Shown: positions 9,990 through 18,569 of the stretch, in pieces | Numbering within the stretch: the first letter of the stretch is position 1 | Layout of the letters: each line of letters begins with the position of its first letter | Origin: Acidimicrobiaceae bacterium | GTDB lineage: Bacteria > Actinomycetota > Acidimicrobiia > Acidimicrobiales > RAAP-2 | NCBI GenBank assembly: GCA_003136415.1 | Contig: PLEI01000075.1 | Span: 1 to 32,566, forward strand | DNA length: 32,566 bases | Direction of reading: 5' to 3' | The notes under the pieces: generated by a model | The model's input: the letters and a program-made list of their open reading frames with translations, nothing else | What the model was told of the DNA's origin: nothing | Database searches by the model: none | Made by a program: the position numbers and the translations under genes

Positions 9990-10490
9990 GGGGCGTCTGG
10001 TCGATGGTGAGATGAGGCAGAATCAGCTCGAGTGGGCGAGGTAGCCACCGGTTCGTGTCACCGAAGAGGTACGTCGTCGCCGGTATTGGGAGGAGGCGAG
10101 TCAGTGTGGCGTCGACGGCGACGTTGGCGCTCAAACTGCCGCGAGCTGCTTGATCGCCACGAGGCCCGTCGTGACGAAGAAGAGGAATGCCGCCACCATC
10201 GTGAGCGCTGGGCGGTGATGACCCGGCCGGTGCGCGAGTCCGTCAGTCACTGACTCGCGGCGGTCGTGGGTGAATTCCCCGGTTTCTCGGACCCGCGACG
10301 GCAAGAATATCTCGTCGTCTATCGAGAGGCTAAAGACGATGGCGAAGGTGTCCATCAGTACGTAAGTCTCGATGGACACATTTCCTTGTAGGCCGCACTA
10401 GTCTCGCCAGCGCGCGAGTCCACCAGTGACGGATACTTCGGGTGCACCGTTCGAATTGTTGGCCACTTCTCCACCTTCGGTGTCCGACAT
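9990..10490 (-). pseudogene. decayed MMPL/RND-family transporter gene
   Basis: The minus strand retains recognisable MMPL pieces. An ATG at 10490 opens 30 codons ending LARWRD and a TAG at 10400-10398. In the same frame, 21 nt on, comes VSIETYVLMDTFAIVFSLS then IDDEIFLPSRVRE, matching the conserved MMPL IES(F/Y)VP...FAI(L/V)FGLSMDYEVFLLSRVRE region. Near 10209-10232 the expected TGRVITA is present only in a different frame, and the original frame returns by MVAAF, so compensating indels are present. After TTGLVAIKQL a further frameshift near 10131-10140 leads to SANVAVDATLTRLLPIPATT and WLPRPLELILPHL, the usual MMPL C-terminus. Most of the normal 700 or so residues are deleted between the start and the first match. 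Intact members export lipids or drugs across the membrane. Confidence 0.85.
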
Positions 10491-10511
10491 GGTGAACGCG
10501 ACCTTTCTAAG

Positions 10512-10532
10512 TGTGATTTAGAATTTTACACA
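10512..10532. promoter_or_regulatory. candidate TetR operator between the regulator and the MMPL relic
   Basis: A 21-bp imperfect palindrome with TGTG and CACA outer arms around an A/T-rich core lies between the two divergent genes and covers the likely -35 (TTTACA, 10525-10530) of the regulator. This is the usual place for TetR autoregulation and control of a divergent efflux gene. The pairing is strong only in the outer arms and the centre. Confidence 0.45.
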
Positions 10533-10545
10533 GTGACAAGTTCAG

Positions 10546-10551
10546 TAGAAT
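10546..10551 (+). promoter_or_regulatory. putative -10 element, leaderless start of the TetR regulator
   Basis: TAGAAT is followed by six bases (GTGTTC) and then GTG at 10558. TTTACA at 10525-10530 could be the -35, with a short 15-bp spacer. The GTG at 10552 directly abuts the hexamer and would lie upstream of the transcript start. Confidence 0.55.
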
Positions 10552-10557
10552 GTGTTC

Positions 10558-11160
10558 GTGCCCGACACTCACAATGGACCTCACAAGCGCCAGTATTTGT
10601 CAGCGGAGTCACGCCGGGAGTCAATTCTGCGGGTGGCCGATGACGTTCTCTCCAAGGAGGGCGTTGCTCACCTCAGCATCGTTGAGGTAGCCAACCGCGC
10701 CGGCATTTCACGACAGCTGGTGTACCAGCACTTCGCGGACCTGAACACGCTCCTCGTTGAGGTCATCCGCATGCGCCTGGTGGAACTACAATCGACACTC
10801 GAATCCGATGGTGTGCGTCGCGGCGAGATCCGTGAACTGGTCGAACAGCAGTTGCGACGCCTCTTGAAACTGTCCGCACGCGATCGCCAGTTGATGCGCA
10901 ATGTCTTCGGCGATATTTCTGCTCTTCCCCGGGACCTCTGGCCGACCATTGCCGAGATTCGACAGGACGTCGTCGCTCGATGGGCTCGCATTATTGACCC
11001 TGAAGCGAAGCCCACGTCTCTCGCGTTCGCCAAGTTGGGCCTCATCATCGCGGCGATTCTGGGTGCCTGGGACTTGATGATCGACGGTTCGTTGACCGAA
11101 GACGAAGCCGTCAGCCTCTTGTTGAAGGTGACCGAAAGCCTCTTCCTCCTGCCCTGGTAG
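10558..11160 (+). CDS. TetR/AcrR-family transcriptional regulator
   Basis: The 200-residue protein has an N-terminal TetR helix-turn-helix. RESILRVADDVLSKEG forms the first helix, and VEVANRAGISRQLVYQHF is the recognition unit at about residues 43-60. An all-helical ligand-binding domain of normal length follows. I use GTG 10558 rather than GTG 10552 because of the -10 hexamer six bases upstream; the difference is two residues. TetR repressors next to divergent MMPL genes usually control that gene. Here the MMPL gene is broken, so the regulator has lost its obvious target or controls something else. It converges on gltD with a 6-nt gap and no visible terminator. Confidence 0.9.
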   Translation: MPDTHNGPHKRQYLSAESRRESILRVADDVLSKEGVAHLSIVEVANRAGISRQLVYQHFADLNTLLVEVIRMRLVELQSTLESDGVRRGEIRELVEQQLRRLLKLSARDRQLMRNVFGDISALPRDLWPTIAEIRQDVVARWARIIDPEAKPTSLAFAKLGLIIAAILGAWDLMIDGSLTEDEAVSLLLKVTESLFLLPW

Positions 11161-11166
11161 GGCGCA

Positions 11167-12597
11167 TTACCACGACAGGCTGTAGGGCTCCACGGGGGCC
11201 GGCAACGCCGAGGACTCGCCACCGAGGTAGCCGTCCACCGCCGACGCCGCCGAACGACCTTCGGCGATTGCCCAGACAATGAGGCTCTGGCCGCGCACGG
11301 CGTCGCCGCACGCGAAGACCGGCGTCTCCCCCGACATTGCCGCGAGACGCCATTGCCCGGTGACCGCGAGGGTGGCCCGTGCGGTGACGAAATCAGGTGT
11401 GTTGAGGCCGAGTGCGTCGAGTTCGGGACCGACGAATCCCGCCGCGATCAATACCAAATCGGCGGGAGCGGTGACCACCTCACTCGAATGAGTGTCGCGC
11501 AGGACGATCTCACGCAATCTGCCGTCTCCGTGGAATTCAAGTGTCTCGGTCGCGAAGCGTCGTTCGCCCCCTTCTTCGTGCGCGAACGTCACCTTGAACA
11601 GACGCGCCGTGGTGGGCCAGGGCTGATCGGTGGGCCGCTCGTGGGGCGGTTCGTCCAGGATTTCGATCTGCGTCACCGTGGCGGCGCCTTGACGGTGGGC
11701 GGTCCCGAGGCAGTCGGCACCGGTGTCGCCGCCGCCGAGGATGATGACGTTCTGACCGGCGGCGTCGATGCTCGATTCACGATCCTCGTGCACCGCGCGG
11801 TTGGCGGCCTCGAGGTACGTCATCGCCGGATAGACGCCAGTGAGTTCCGATCCGCTAACGGGGATCATTCGCGGACGCGTCGAACCAATGGCCAGTACCA
11901 CGGCGTCGAAATCGGCCTGCAGTTGCGACAGCGACGTACCGTTGTCGCCGATTGTCGCCGAGGTGTGAAAGACGATGCCCGCGTCGCTCATTGCCTCGAG
12001 GCGCCGATCGAGGACCTTCTTTTCCAGCTTGAACTCAGGAATGCCGTAGCGCAGGAGTCCGCCGATGGCGTCAGCGCGCTCGAAGACGTCGACGTGGTGA
12101 CCGGCCGAACGCAACTGCGCGGCGGCGGCGAGCCCGGCCGGTCCCGAGCCCACGACGGCGACGCGGCGACCGCTCTCGATACTGCTGGTGCGCTGGACGT
12201 TGATGCCGCGCGCGTAGGCGTGCTCGATGACCTCGTACTCGAGGCGCTCAATCGTCACCGGATCGGCGCCGATGCCGAGCACGCACGCTGACTCGCACGG
12301 CGCCGGGCAGAGGCGCCCGGTGAATTCGGGGAAGTTGTTGGTGTCGAGCAGCTGTTCAGCTGCCTCGTCCCACCTGCCGCGATAGACCAGATCGTTGAAG
12401 ACCGGGATTCGGTTGCCCAGCGGGCAGCCCTGCATGCAAAAAGGGATGCCGCAGTCCATGCAGCGCGCACCCTGGACCTGGACGGCTTCGTCCTCTTGTA
12501 CTTCGTAGACCTCACGCCAGTCGCGCAGGCGAACACGAACCGGTCGCAGGGTCGGTCCGCGTCGATCAAACTCGAGGAACCCCGTGGGCTTACCCAT
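11167..12597 (-). CDS. gltD: glutamate synthase small subunit GltD
   Basis: The 476-residue protein is the beta subunit of NADPH-dependent glutamate synthase, which passes electrons from NADPH through FAD to the alpha subunit. The N-terminal iron-sulfur region has cysteines 46, 49, 54 and 58 (CMDCGIPFCMQGC) and then 97, 101 and 105 (CPAPCESAC). The FAD Rossmann motif VAVVGSGPAGLAAA follows near 146, and the NADPH site is in VIILGGGDTGADC. The ATG lies inside the end of gltB with an 8-nt overlap (ATGGGTAA), so the two subunits are translationally coupled. Its length matches the family. Confidence 0.97.
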   Translation of the reverse strand: MGKPTGFLEFDRRGPTLRPVRVRLRDWREVYEVQEDEAVQVQGARCMDCGIPFCMQGCPLGNRIPVFNDLVYRGRWDEAAEQLLDTNNFPEFTGRLCPAPCESACVLGIGADPVTIERLEYEVIEHAYARGINVQRTSSIESGRRVAVVGSGPAGLAAAAQLRSAGHHVDVFERADAIGGLLRYGIPEFKLEKKVLDRRLEAMSDAGIVFHTSATIGDNGTSLSQLQADFDAVVLAIGSTRPRMIPVSGSELTGVYPAMTYLEAANRAVHEDRESSIDAAGQNVIILGGGDTGADCLGTAHRQGAATVTQIEILDEPPHERPTDQPWPTTARLFKVTFAHEEGGERRFATETLEFHGDGRLREIVLRDTHSSEVVTAPADLVLIAAGFVGPELDALGLNTPDFVTARATLAVTGQWRLAAMSGETPVFACGDAVRGQSLIVWAIAEGRSAASAVDGYLGGESSALPAPVEPYSLSW

Positions 12598-15500
12598 TGC
12601 GCATCTCGTCTCGTATTCGCTGATACTCCGACGTTTCGATACGGATGAAGTTCATCCGCTCAGCACGCCAGTTGGTCAAAATGTCGGCCGCGACGACCGA
12701 GCCCGTCTCCGCGGCGTAGCGCTCGAGTATCGGGTGCAGCAGGTCCTCGTCAGGGTACTCCAGGAGGTCGATCTCGTAGACGCCGGCCGAAAGATGATTG
12801 TGCACGTCGTCCTCGGGGTCGTAGAGGTACAACGTTCCGCCCGACATACCCGCGGCGAGATTGCGCCCGACGCCGCCCAGGATGACGACGACTCCGCCGG
12901 TCATGTACTCACAAGCGTGGTCACCGGTTCCTTCGACGACGATGGTGGCACCGGAGTTGCGCACCGCACACCGCTCCCCGACCACGCCGCTGATGAAGAT
13001 CTCGCCACTGGTAGCGCCGTAGCCAATGACGTTGCCCGCGATGATGTTCTCGTTACTCTTGAAGGTGGCCGTGGACGCCGGTGCGATGATGATACGTCCG
13101 CCCGACAGACCCTTACCGGCGTAGTCGTTGGTGTCGCCCGTGAGGCGAAGTGTTAGACCCGCGGGAATGAACGCGCCCAGGCTCTGACCCGAGGAGCCCT
13201 CCAAGTTGATGGTGACGTGGTCATCGCCCAGCGTGAGCGCTCCCAGGGTACGCGTGATAGCGCTTCCCGTCAACGTGCCCACCGCCCGGTTCACGTTGCG
13301 AATGGGCATGGTCAGGTTGACCGGAACGCCCGAAGTGGCGGCCTGCAGTGCGTCGTTCATGAAGCGCCAGTCCAGCGCCTCATCGAGGCCGTGCTCTTGT
13401 TTCACGCTCTGGTGGCGCTGCTCCACGTCCGTCGCAACCAGGAGTGCCTGAAGATCAAGGGTGTTGGCGTCGTCCTCCAGGAAGGTGACCTCGAGACGCG
13501 ATACGTCGCCGACGAGTTCATCAATGGTGCGAACGCCCAGTAGCGACATGTACTCACGCACTTCCTCGGCGATGAACTCAAAGAAGTTCTCGACGAACTC
13601 GGGGCGGCCGGTGAAGCGCTCGCGCAACACAGGATTCTGCGTCGCGATGCCGACCGGGCAGGTGTCGAGGTGGCAGACGCGCATCATGACGCATCCCGAG
13701 ACGACGAGTGGCGCGGTGGCGAAACCGAACTCCTCGGCGCCGAGCATCGCGGCGATGACCACGTCGCGCCCGGTCTTGAGTTGGCCGTCGACTTGAACAA
13801 CGACGCGGCTGCGCAGTCCGTTGGCGGCCAGTGTCTGGTGGGCTTCGGCGAGGCCCAGTTCCCAGGGCGTGCCCGCGTGCTTGAGCGACGTCAAGGGTGC
13901 GGCACCGGTGCCCCCGTCGTGGCCCGAGATCAAGATCACGTCGGCGTGCGCCTTGGCCACTCCGGCGGCGATGGTGCCCACGCCCTGCTCGGCCACGAGC
14001 TTGACGTGAATGCGCGCTTGGTCATTAGCGTTCTTGAGGTCGTAGATCAGCTGGGCGAGATCTTCAATGGAGTAGATATCGTGATGCGGCGGCGGCGAGA
14101 TGAGTCCAACGCCCGGCGTCGAATGACGGGTTTTGGCGATCCACGGATAGACCTTCGAACCGGGAAGCTGTCCTCCCTCGCCGGGTTTGGCCCCTTGGGC
14201 CATCTTGATTTGCAGGTCGTCGGCGTTCACCAAGAATCGGCTCGTCACCCCGAAGCGTCCCGAGGCCACCTGCTTGATGGCCGAGCGCCGATTGCCCAGG
14301 GGGTCGTTCACGTCGAAGCGGTCCTCATCTTCGCCGCCTTCACCCGTGTTGGACTTGCCGCCAATCTTGTTCATGGCGAGGGCCAGCGTGGTGTGGGCTT
14401 CTTCGGAAATGGAACCATAGGACATGGCGCCAGTCGAGAAGCGGCGAAGAATCGACGTCACGCTCTCTACTTCGTCGATCGGTAGTGGGCGCGCGGCTGG
14501 GCGCAGGCGCAACAGGCTGCGCAGTGTCACCGCGGCGTCCGCCTGCTCGTCCACCAGCGTGGTGTACTCCTTGAAGATGTCGTAGCGCTTCTCACGCGTG
14601 GCGTGCTGGAGTTTTTGCACGGTGCGCGGGTTGAACAGGTGTGCTTCGCCGTCGCGGCGCCACTGGTATTCGCCGCGGTTGCGGATCTCGACCCGCTCGG
14701 CGGGAGCCGGACGGTACGCGCTGGCGTGTAGCTGCAGGGTGGAGCGAGCGATGTGCTCGAGGGTGATACCCCCGACGCGTGAGCGAAAGCCCGGGAAGTA
14801 GTGGGCCAGCACCTCGGCGTCGATACCCACGGCTTCGAAGAGTTGGCTGCCGACGTAGCTGGCGACCGTGCTGACGCCCATCTTGGACATGACCTTGACG
14901 ACGCCCTTGGTGAGGGCCTTGCCGTACTGGTAGCGCGCTTCGGCGGCCGTTTCATTGGTGATTTCGCCGGTGCCAACCAGTGAGTCGATGCTCTCGTACG
15001 CCAAGTACGGGCACACCGCCGAGGCGCCGAACCCGAGCAGGAGTGCAACGTGATGAACTTCGCGCACGTCGCCGGCCTCGACGACCAGCGCCGCGCTGGT
15101 GCGCAAGTGCTCATCGACCAGCCGGTGGTGCACCGCCGAGGTCAACAAGAGGCTCGGGATCGGCGCAAGGTCCGACGCCGTGTTGCGATCCGAGAGGATG
15201 ATGATATTGGCTCCCTCGCGCACGAGCGCGACCGCGTCGTCGCAGACGCGCTCGACGGCCGCCGCCAGACGGTCGGCGCCGCTGCCCGCACCGTCGACGG
15301 CAAAGAGCCCTTCGACGACTTCGCTGTGGAAGTCCCAGTTAGCCTGGGCCTCGTGGATGTAGCGAATCTTGGCCAGTTCGTCGATGCTCAGAATCGGCGA
15401 GGCCAGCACGATCTGGTGGCAGTGCTTTGCCGTTTCAGTGAGCAGGTTGTCCTCACCGCCCATCGTCACGCGCGTTGACGTAACGAGTTCTTCGCGGATG

Positions 15501-17035
15501 GCGTCGAGTGGCGGGTTGGTGACCTGAGCGAAGAGCTGGGTGAAGAAGTCAAAGAGCGGGCGCGGCTGCTGGGACAGCACCGGCAGTGCGGCGTCAGAAC
15601 CCATAGAGCCAATGGGCTCCTCGCCCACCTGGGCCATGTGGCGCACGATAATTCTCAGGTCCTCTTCGGAGTAACCAAAGACCTTCTGGTGCAGCACGAC
15701 CGAGGCGTAGCTCGGGGTGAGCATCGATCGTGGCTCGAGCTCATCGAGGGACACCTGCTCCAGGGCGAGCCACTCGCCGTAGGGCGACTGCGATGCCAGT
15801 GATGACTTGATCTCCTCGTCATCAATGATGCGGCCTTGCTCGATGTCGACGAGGAAGACGCGACCGGGCTGGAGGCGGCCCTTGCGTTCAATGTTCGCCG
15901 GGTCGATGGGCAAAACGCCCACTTCGGAGGCGAAGATCACCCGCTGGTCCTTGGTGACCCAGTAGCGCGCGGGCCGTAGACCGTTGCGGTCGAGCACTGC
16001 TCCGACCACCTTGCCGTCGCAGAACGTTACCGAGGCCGGTCCGTCCCACGGCTCCATTAACGCGGCGTGGTAGCGGTAGAAGTCGCGCCGCGCCGGGTCC
16101 ATCGCGGTGGAGCGCTCCCACGCTTCGGGGATCATCATCAAGATCGCGTGCGGCAAGGAACGTCCCGACTGCACCAAGAGTTCGACGACCTCGTCGAAAC
16201 TTGCCGAGTCACTCATGTCGGCGGTGATGATCGGGGTCAGATCCGAAATCGGCAGCGGCAGGACGTCGCTCGAGAGCGTTGTCTCGCGCGCGGTCATCCA
16301 GTTACGGTTTCCGCGCACGGTGTTGATCTCGCCGTTGTGGGCGATGTAGCGAAAAGGTTGTGCCAGGTCCCAGCGCGGCAGGACGTTGGTCGAGAAGCGG
16401 CTGTGCACCACGGCGATGGCCGAGGTGAGTCGCGCGTCACGCAGGTCCGTGAAATACGCGCGCAGTTGTGGCGAGGAGAGCATTCCCTTGTAGATCAGGA
16501 CGTGGGGCGAACACGACGCCGCATACACGTCGAGTTTGTGTTCGACCACCTTGCGCGCGACGTACATGGAGCGCTCGAGATTCTTGGCCCCCGTCGCCGT
16601 GACGAGCTGCTGGACGAACCTAGGTTCCGAAGCCGCCGAAGTCGGCCCGAGCAGACTAGAGGTGACCGGCACGTCACGCCAGGCCAGTGTGGCGAGACCC
16701 ACTGACGCGAAGCGCTCGGCAATGGCCGAGGTGACCACGTCGCGGTCGGCGTTGCGCGGAATCATCCAGAAACCGATGCCGTAGTCGCCAGCGGGGGGAA
16801 CCACGTCCCCGAAGACATCGCGGATGAACGAGTCGGGCATTTGCAACAAGATGCCCGCTCCGTCGCCGGAGTCGACGTCGGCACCGGTGGCGCCACGGTG
16901 CTCGAGATTCTCGAGGATGGTCAGTGCGTCGGCCACGGTGTCGTGCGACGCGCGGGCGCTCAGGTCCGCAATCATGCCGACGCCGCAGGCGTCGTGCTCG
17001 AAAGAGGGGTCGTAGAGAGAGAGGGTCTTTGTCAT
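12590..17035 (-). CDS. gltB: glutamate synthase large subunit GltB
   Basis: The 1481-residue alpha subunit makes two glutamates from glutamine and 2-oxoglutarate. The N-terminal Ntn amidotransferase nucleophile is C17 in HDACGVG, behind a 16-residue propeptide that is normally removed. The central domain and the FMN barrel follow, with GGKSNTGEGGED and the 3Fe-4S cysteines C1115, C1121 and C1126. The C-terminal beta-helix has glycine repeats (GLSGGRIII, MSGGTLYLYDP). The open frame extends 33 codons further upstream, but I choose ATG 17035 because it has GGAAGG about 8 nt ahead and restores the usual propeptide length. With GltD it serves ammonium assimilation. Confidence 0.96.
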   Translation of the reverse strand: MTKTLSLYDPSFEHDACGVGMIADLSARASHDTVADALTILENLEHRGATGADVDSGDGAGILLQMPDSFIRDVFGDVVPPAGDYGIGFWMIPRNADRDVVTSAIAERFASVGLATLAWRDVPVTSSLLGPTSAASEPRFVQQLVTATGAKNLERSMYVARKVVEHKLDVYAASCSPHVLIYKGMLSSPQLRAYFTDLRDARLTSAIAVVHSRFSTNVLPRWDLAQPFRYIAHNGEINTVRGNRNWMTARETTLSSDVLPLPISDLTPIITADMSDSASFDEVVELLVQSGRSLPHAILMMIPEAWERSTAMDPARRDFYRYHAALMEPWDGPASVTFCDGKVVGAVLDRNGLRPARYWVTKDQRVIFASEVGVLPIDPANIERKGRLQPGRVFLVDIEQGRIIDDEEIKSSLASQSPYGEWLALEQVSLDELEPRSMLTPSYASVVLHQKVFGYSEEDLRIIVRHMAQVGEEPIGSMGSDAALPVLSQQPRPLFDFFTQLFAQVTNPPLDAIREELVTSTRVTMGGEDNLLTETAKHCHQIVLASPILSIDELAKIRYIHEAQANWDFHSEVVEGLFAVDGAGSGADRLAAAVERVCDDAVALVREGANIIILSDRNTASDLAPIPSLLLTSAVHHRLVDEHLRTSAALVVEAGDVREVHHVALLLGFGASAVCPYLAYESIDSLVGTGEITNETAAEARYQYGKALTKGVVKVMSKMGVSTVASYVGSQLFEAVGIDAEVLAHYFPGFRSRVGGITLEHIARSTLQLHASAYRPAPAERVEIRNRGEYQWRRDGEAHLFNPRTVQKLQHATREKRYDIFKEYTTLVDEQADAAVTLRSLLRLRPAARPLPIDEVESVTSILRRFSTGAMSYGSISEEAHTTLALAMNKIGGKSNTGEGGEDEDRFDVNDPLGNRRSAIKQVASGRFGVTSRFLVNADDLQIKMAQGAKPGEGGQLPGSKVYPWIAKTRHSTPGVGLISPPPHHDIYSIEDLAQLIYDLKNANDQARIHVKLVAEQGVGTIAAGVAKAHADVILISGHDGGTGAAPLTSLKHAGTPWELGLAEAHQTLAANGLRSRVVVQVDGQLKTGRDVVIAAMLGAEEFGFATAPLVVSGCVMMRVCHLDTCPVGIATQNPVLRERFTGRPEFVENFFEFIAEEVREYMSLLGVRTIDELVGDVSRLEVTFLEDDANTLDLQALLVATDVEQRHQSVKQEHGLDEALDWRFMNDALQAATSGVPVNLTMPIRNVNRAVGTLTGSAITRTLGALTLGDDHVTINLEGSSGQSLGAFIPAGLTLRLTGDTNDYAGKGLSGGRIIIAPASTATFKSNENIIAGNVIGYGATSGEIFISGVVGERCAVRNSGATIVVEGTGDHACEYMTGGVVVILGGVGRNLAAGMSGGTLYLYDPEDDVHNHLSAGVYEIDLLEYPDEDLLHPILERYAAETGSVVAADILTNWRAERMNFIRIETSEYQRIRDEMRNG

Positions 17036-17072
17036 TGGCGTCACCTTCCGGGGCAACGCTGACCCGACGAAC

Positions 17073-17078
17073 ATTATA
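17073..17078 (-). promoter_or_regulatory. -10 element of the gltBD promoter
   Basis: The minus strand reads a consensus TATAAT here. Transcription would start near 17066, giving a leader of about 30 nt that contains the gltB Shine-Dalgarno GGAAGG. This promoter is therefore of the leadered type, in contrast to the thiO promoter beside it. No strong -35 was seen. Confidence 0.5.
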
Positions 17079-17106
17079 GCGAGATCCTTTTCCATGAGCG
17101 AAGCCG

Positions 17107-17112
17107 TACTGT
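17107..17112 (+). promoter_or_regulatory. putative -10 element, leaderless start of thiO
   Basis: TACTGT is followed by six bases (GGAACC) and the thiO GTG at 17119, the spacing seen at other first genes in the window. It lies upstream of the divergent gltB promoter in an 83-nt shared gap. Confidence 0.45.
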
Positions 17113-17118
17113 GGAACC

Positions 17119-18195
17119 GTGAATACTTCAACAAAATCCACCATTGTCGTAGGTGGTGGAATTATCGGTTTGACTTCGGCGTGGCGTCTCGCGAAGGGCG
17201 GCTACCACGTCATTCTTCTTGATCCCTCCCCGGGTCGCGGTGCCACGTGGGCGGCGGCGGGAATGATTGCCCCCCACGCCGAAGTGGCACCCGGTGAACG
17301 CGCGAATTTTGACTTGCATCGCCAGGCGCTGACGGCGTGGCAGTTGTTGTCACAGGAGTTGGACGACGTGGTGAACCGACGAGTCCACATTTCGGTTACC
17401 GGCACGATACTGACGGGTTGGGACGCGAGTGATCGACGTCTCGTCGACCAGTTTCGACAGGTAGCCACCGACTTTGGCGTCACTTCAACGATTGCTCGCC
17501 GTGATACTCACCCCGAGATCTTCGCGGGGCTGTCCGATCGGATTTCTAGTGGTCTTCTGCTCGCGGGCGACGCGTGGCTCGATCCCGATGAGGCGATTGC
17601 GGTGTTGCGTGAGGGACTCGATGCGTTGGGGGTGGACGTCATCACCGAGACGGTGAACGCCATTGAGGGCGATGCGTCGGGCGTACGTATTCACCACGGA
17701 AGTGGTTCACTGCGGGCCGATGCCGGCATCCTGGCCACCGGAGCCCTCGGCCTGCCTGAAGGTGCCACGCCTACGGGCGAGCACGCGGTACGCCCGGTGC
17801 GCGGCATGACCGTGAGGATTGACGGCATCGATCGTTCCGGAGCGCCCACACTGCGTTGCCTGGTCCGTGGTCGCCCTTTCTACATGGTCTCTCGTCCGGG
17901 TGGGTACTGCGTGATTGGCGCCTCGAGCGAGGAGCGCTCGGGGTCATTGATTGAAGTGGGAGAGCTCCAGCGACTGCTTCGCGACGCGCTCGAGGTCGTG
18001 CCGGAACTCGAGACTTGCTCGCTCTACGAGACGAGAGTCGGACTTCGCCCGGCGTCGACCGACCTCAAGCCATTTTTCGAAGAGTGGCCCGAGCGCCGGT
18101 GGGCGTGGTCCTCGGGGCATTTTCGACACGGTGTGACTCTCGCACCGTTGAGTGCGCGTTCGTCGGTCGATTTCGTGGATCGGGTTACCAAATGA
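17119..18195 (+). CDS. thiO: glycine oxidase ThiO
   Basis: The 358-residue FAD-dependent oxidase has the dinucleotide-binding motif VVGGGIIGLTSAWRLA near the N-terminus and an acidic end to the next strand. The GATWAAAGMIAPHAE segment and the C-terminal TRVGLRPASTD...SGHFRHGVTLAP are typical of ThiO. The enzyme oxidises glycine to the imine used to build the thiamine thiazole ring. The downstream thiS overlaps its stop (ATGA), which supports ThiO over other D-amino-acid oxidases of this fold. The start is GTG at 17119. Confidence 0.93.
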   Translation: MNTSTKSTIVVGGGIIGLTSAWRLAKGGYHVILLDPSPGRGATWAAAGMIAPHAEVAPGERANFDLHRQALTAWQLLSQELDDVVNRRVHISVTGTILTGWDASDRRLVDQFRQVATDFGVTSTIARRDTHPEIFAGLSDRISSGLLLAGDAWLDPDEAIAVLREGLDALGVDVITETVNAIEGDASGVRIHHGSGSLRADAGILATGALGLPEGATPTGEHAVRPVRGMTVRIDGIDRSGAPTLRCLVRGRPFYMVSRPGGYCVIGASSEERSGSLIEVGELQRLLRDALEVVPELETCSLYETRVGLRPASTDLKPFFEEWPERRWAWSSGHFRHGVTLAPLSARSSVDFVDRVTK

Positions 18196-18386
18196 TTTTC
18201 AATGGTCGGCCACACGAATGGACTACACCGAGAAATGTTGACGAATTGCTTCGTGAACTTGGTATTGAGCCGCGAGGAATTGCCGTGGCGATCAATGGAG
18301 AAATCGCCCGCCGCTCGCAGTGGGAGACCACGATTATTCAGCCAAGCGACACGGTGGAAATTGTGACTGCCGTAGCCGGAGGATAG
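18192..18386 (+). CDS. thiS: sulfur carrier protein ThiS
   Basis: The 64-residue protein has the ubiquitin-like ThiS fold pattern: MIFNGRPHEW at the first strand, VDELLRELGI helix, VAVAINGE strand region (here IAVAINGEIARR), DTVEIVTAVAGG at the end. The C-terminal Gly-Gly is where ThiF adenylates and where the thiocarboxylate forms. The ATG overlaps the thiO stop by 4 nt. thiG, which often follows, is not here: the next gene is a tRNA. Confidence 0.95.
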   Translation: MIFNGRPHEWTTPRNVDELLRELGIEPRGIAVAINGEIARRSQWETTIIQPSDTVEIVTAVAGG

Positions 18387-18393
18387 GTCCAAA

Positions 18394-18413
18394 CCTAGAG
18401 GACGGCTTCTAGG
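18394..18413. repeat. short inverted repeat after thiS
   Basis: CCTAGA and TCTAGG pair as a 6-bp stem with an 8-nt loop, 8 nt after the thiS stop. There is no T-run, so it would be a weak terminator at best. It may simply be spacer sequence ahead of the tRNA promoter. Confidence 0.3.
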
Positions 18414-18431
18414 TGAGGTGGGGTGAGCGGC

Positions 18432-18437
18432 TAGGAT
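18432..18437 (+). promoter_or_regulatory. putative -10 of the tRNA-Pro promoter
   Basis: TAGGAT lies 10 nt upstream of the mature tRNA 5' end, so transcription would begin about 4 nt before the tRNA. No clear -35 was found. Confidence 0.4.
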
Positions 18438-18447
18438 TATTTCTTCG

Positions 18448-18526
18448 CGGGCTGTGGCTTAGTTTGGTCTAGAGCGCTCGGCTGGGGGCCGAGAGATCGG
18501 GAGTTCAAATCTCCCCAGCCCGACCA
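18448..18526 (+). tRNA. tRNA-Pro (anticodon GGG)
   Basis: The cloverleaf is complete. The acceptor stem CGGGCTG/CAGCCCG has 7 pairs, and the D-stem is GCTT/GAGC. The anticodon stem CTCGG/CCGAG holds the loop CTGGGGG with anticodon GGG at 18484-18486. The T-stem is GGGAG/CTCCC with loop TTCAAAT. The 3' CCA is encoded. The C1-G72 pair is the usual identity feature of bacterial tRNA-Pro. It reads CCC and CCU. Confidence 0.97.
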
Positions 18527-18569
18527 TTCGCTGGTGCTACGTTCTCGAAGATTGTCCGTGAGGACGTGA

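Noticed and set aside
14527-15114. Long alternative frames inside gltB and other large genes
   Set aside because: These are Ser/Arg/Pro/Thr-rich shadow frames of the G+C-rich coding strand, without family motifs or start signals.
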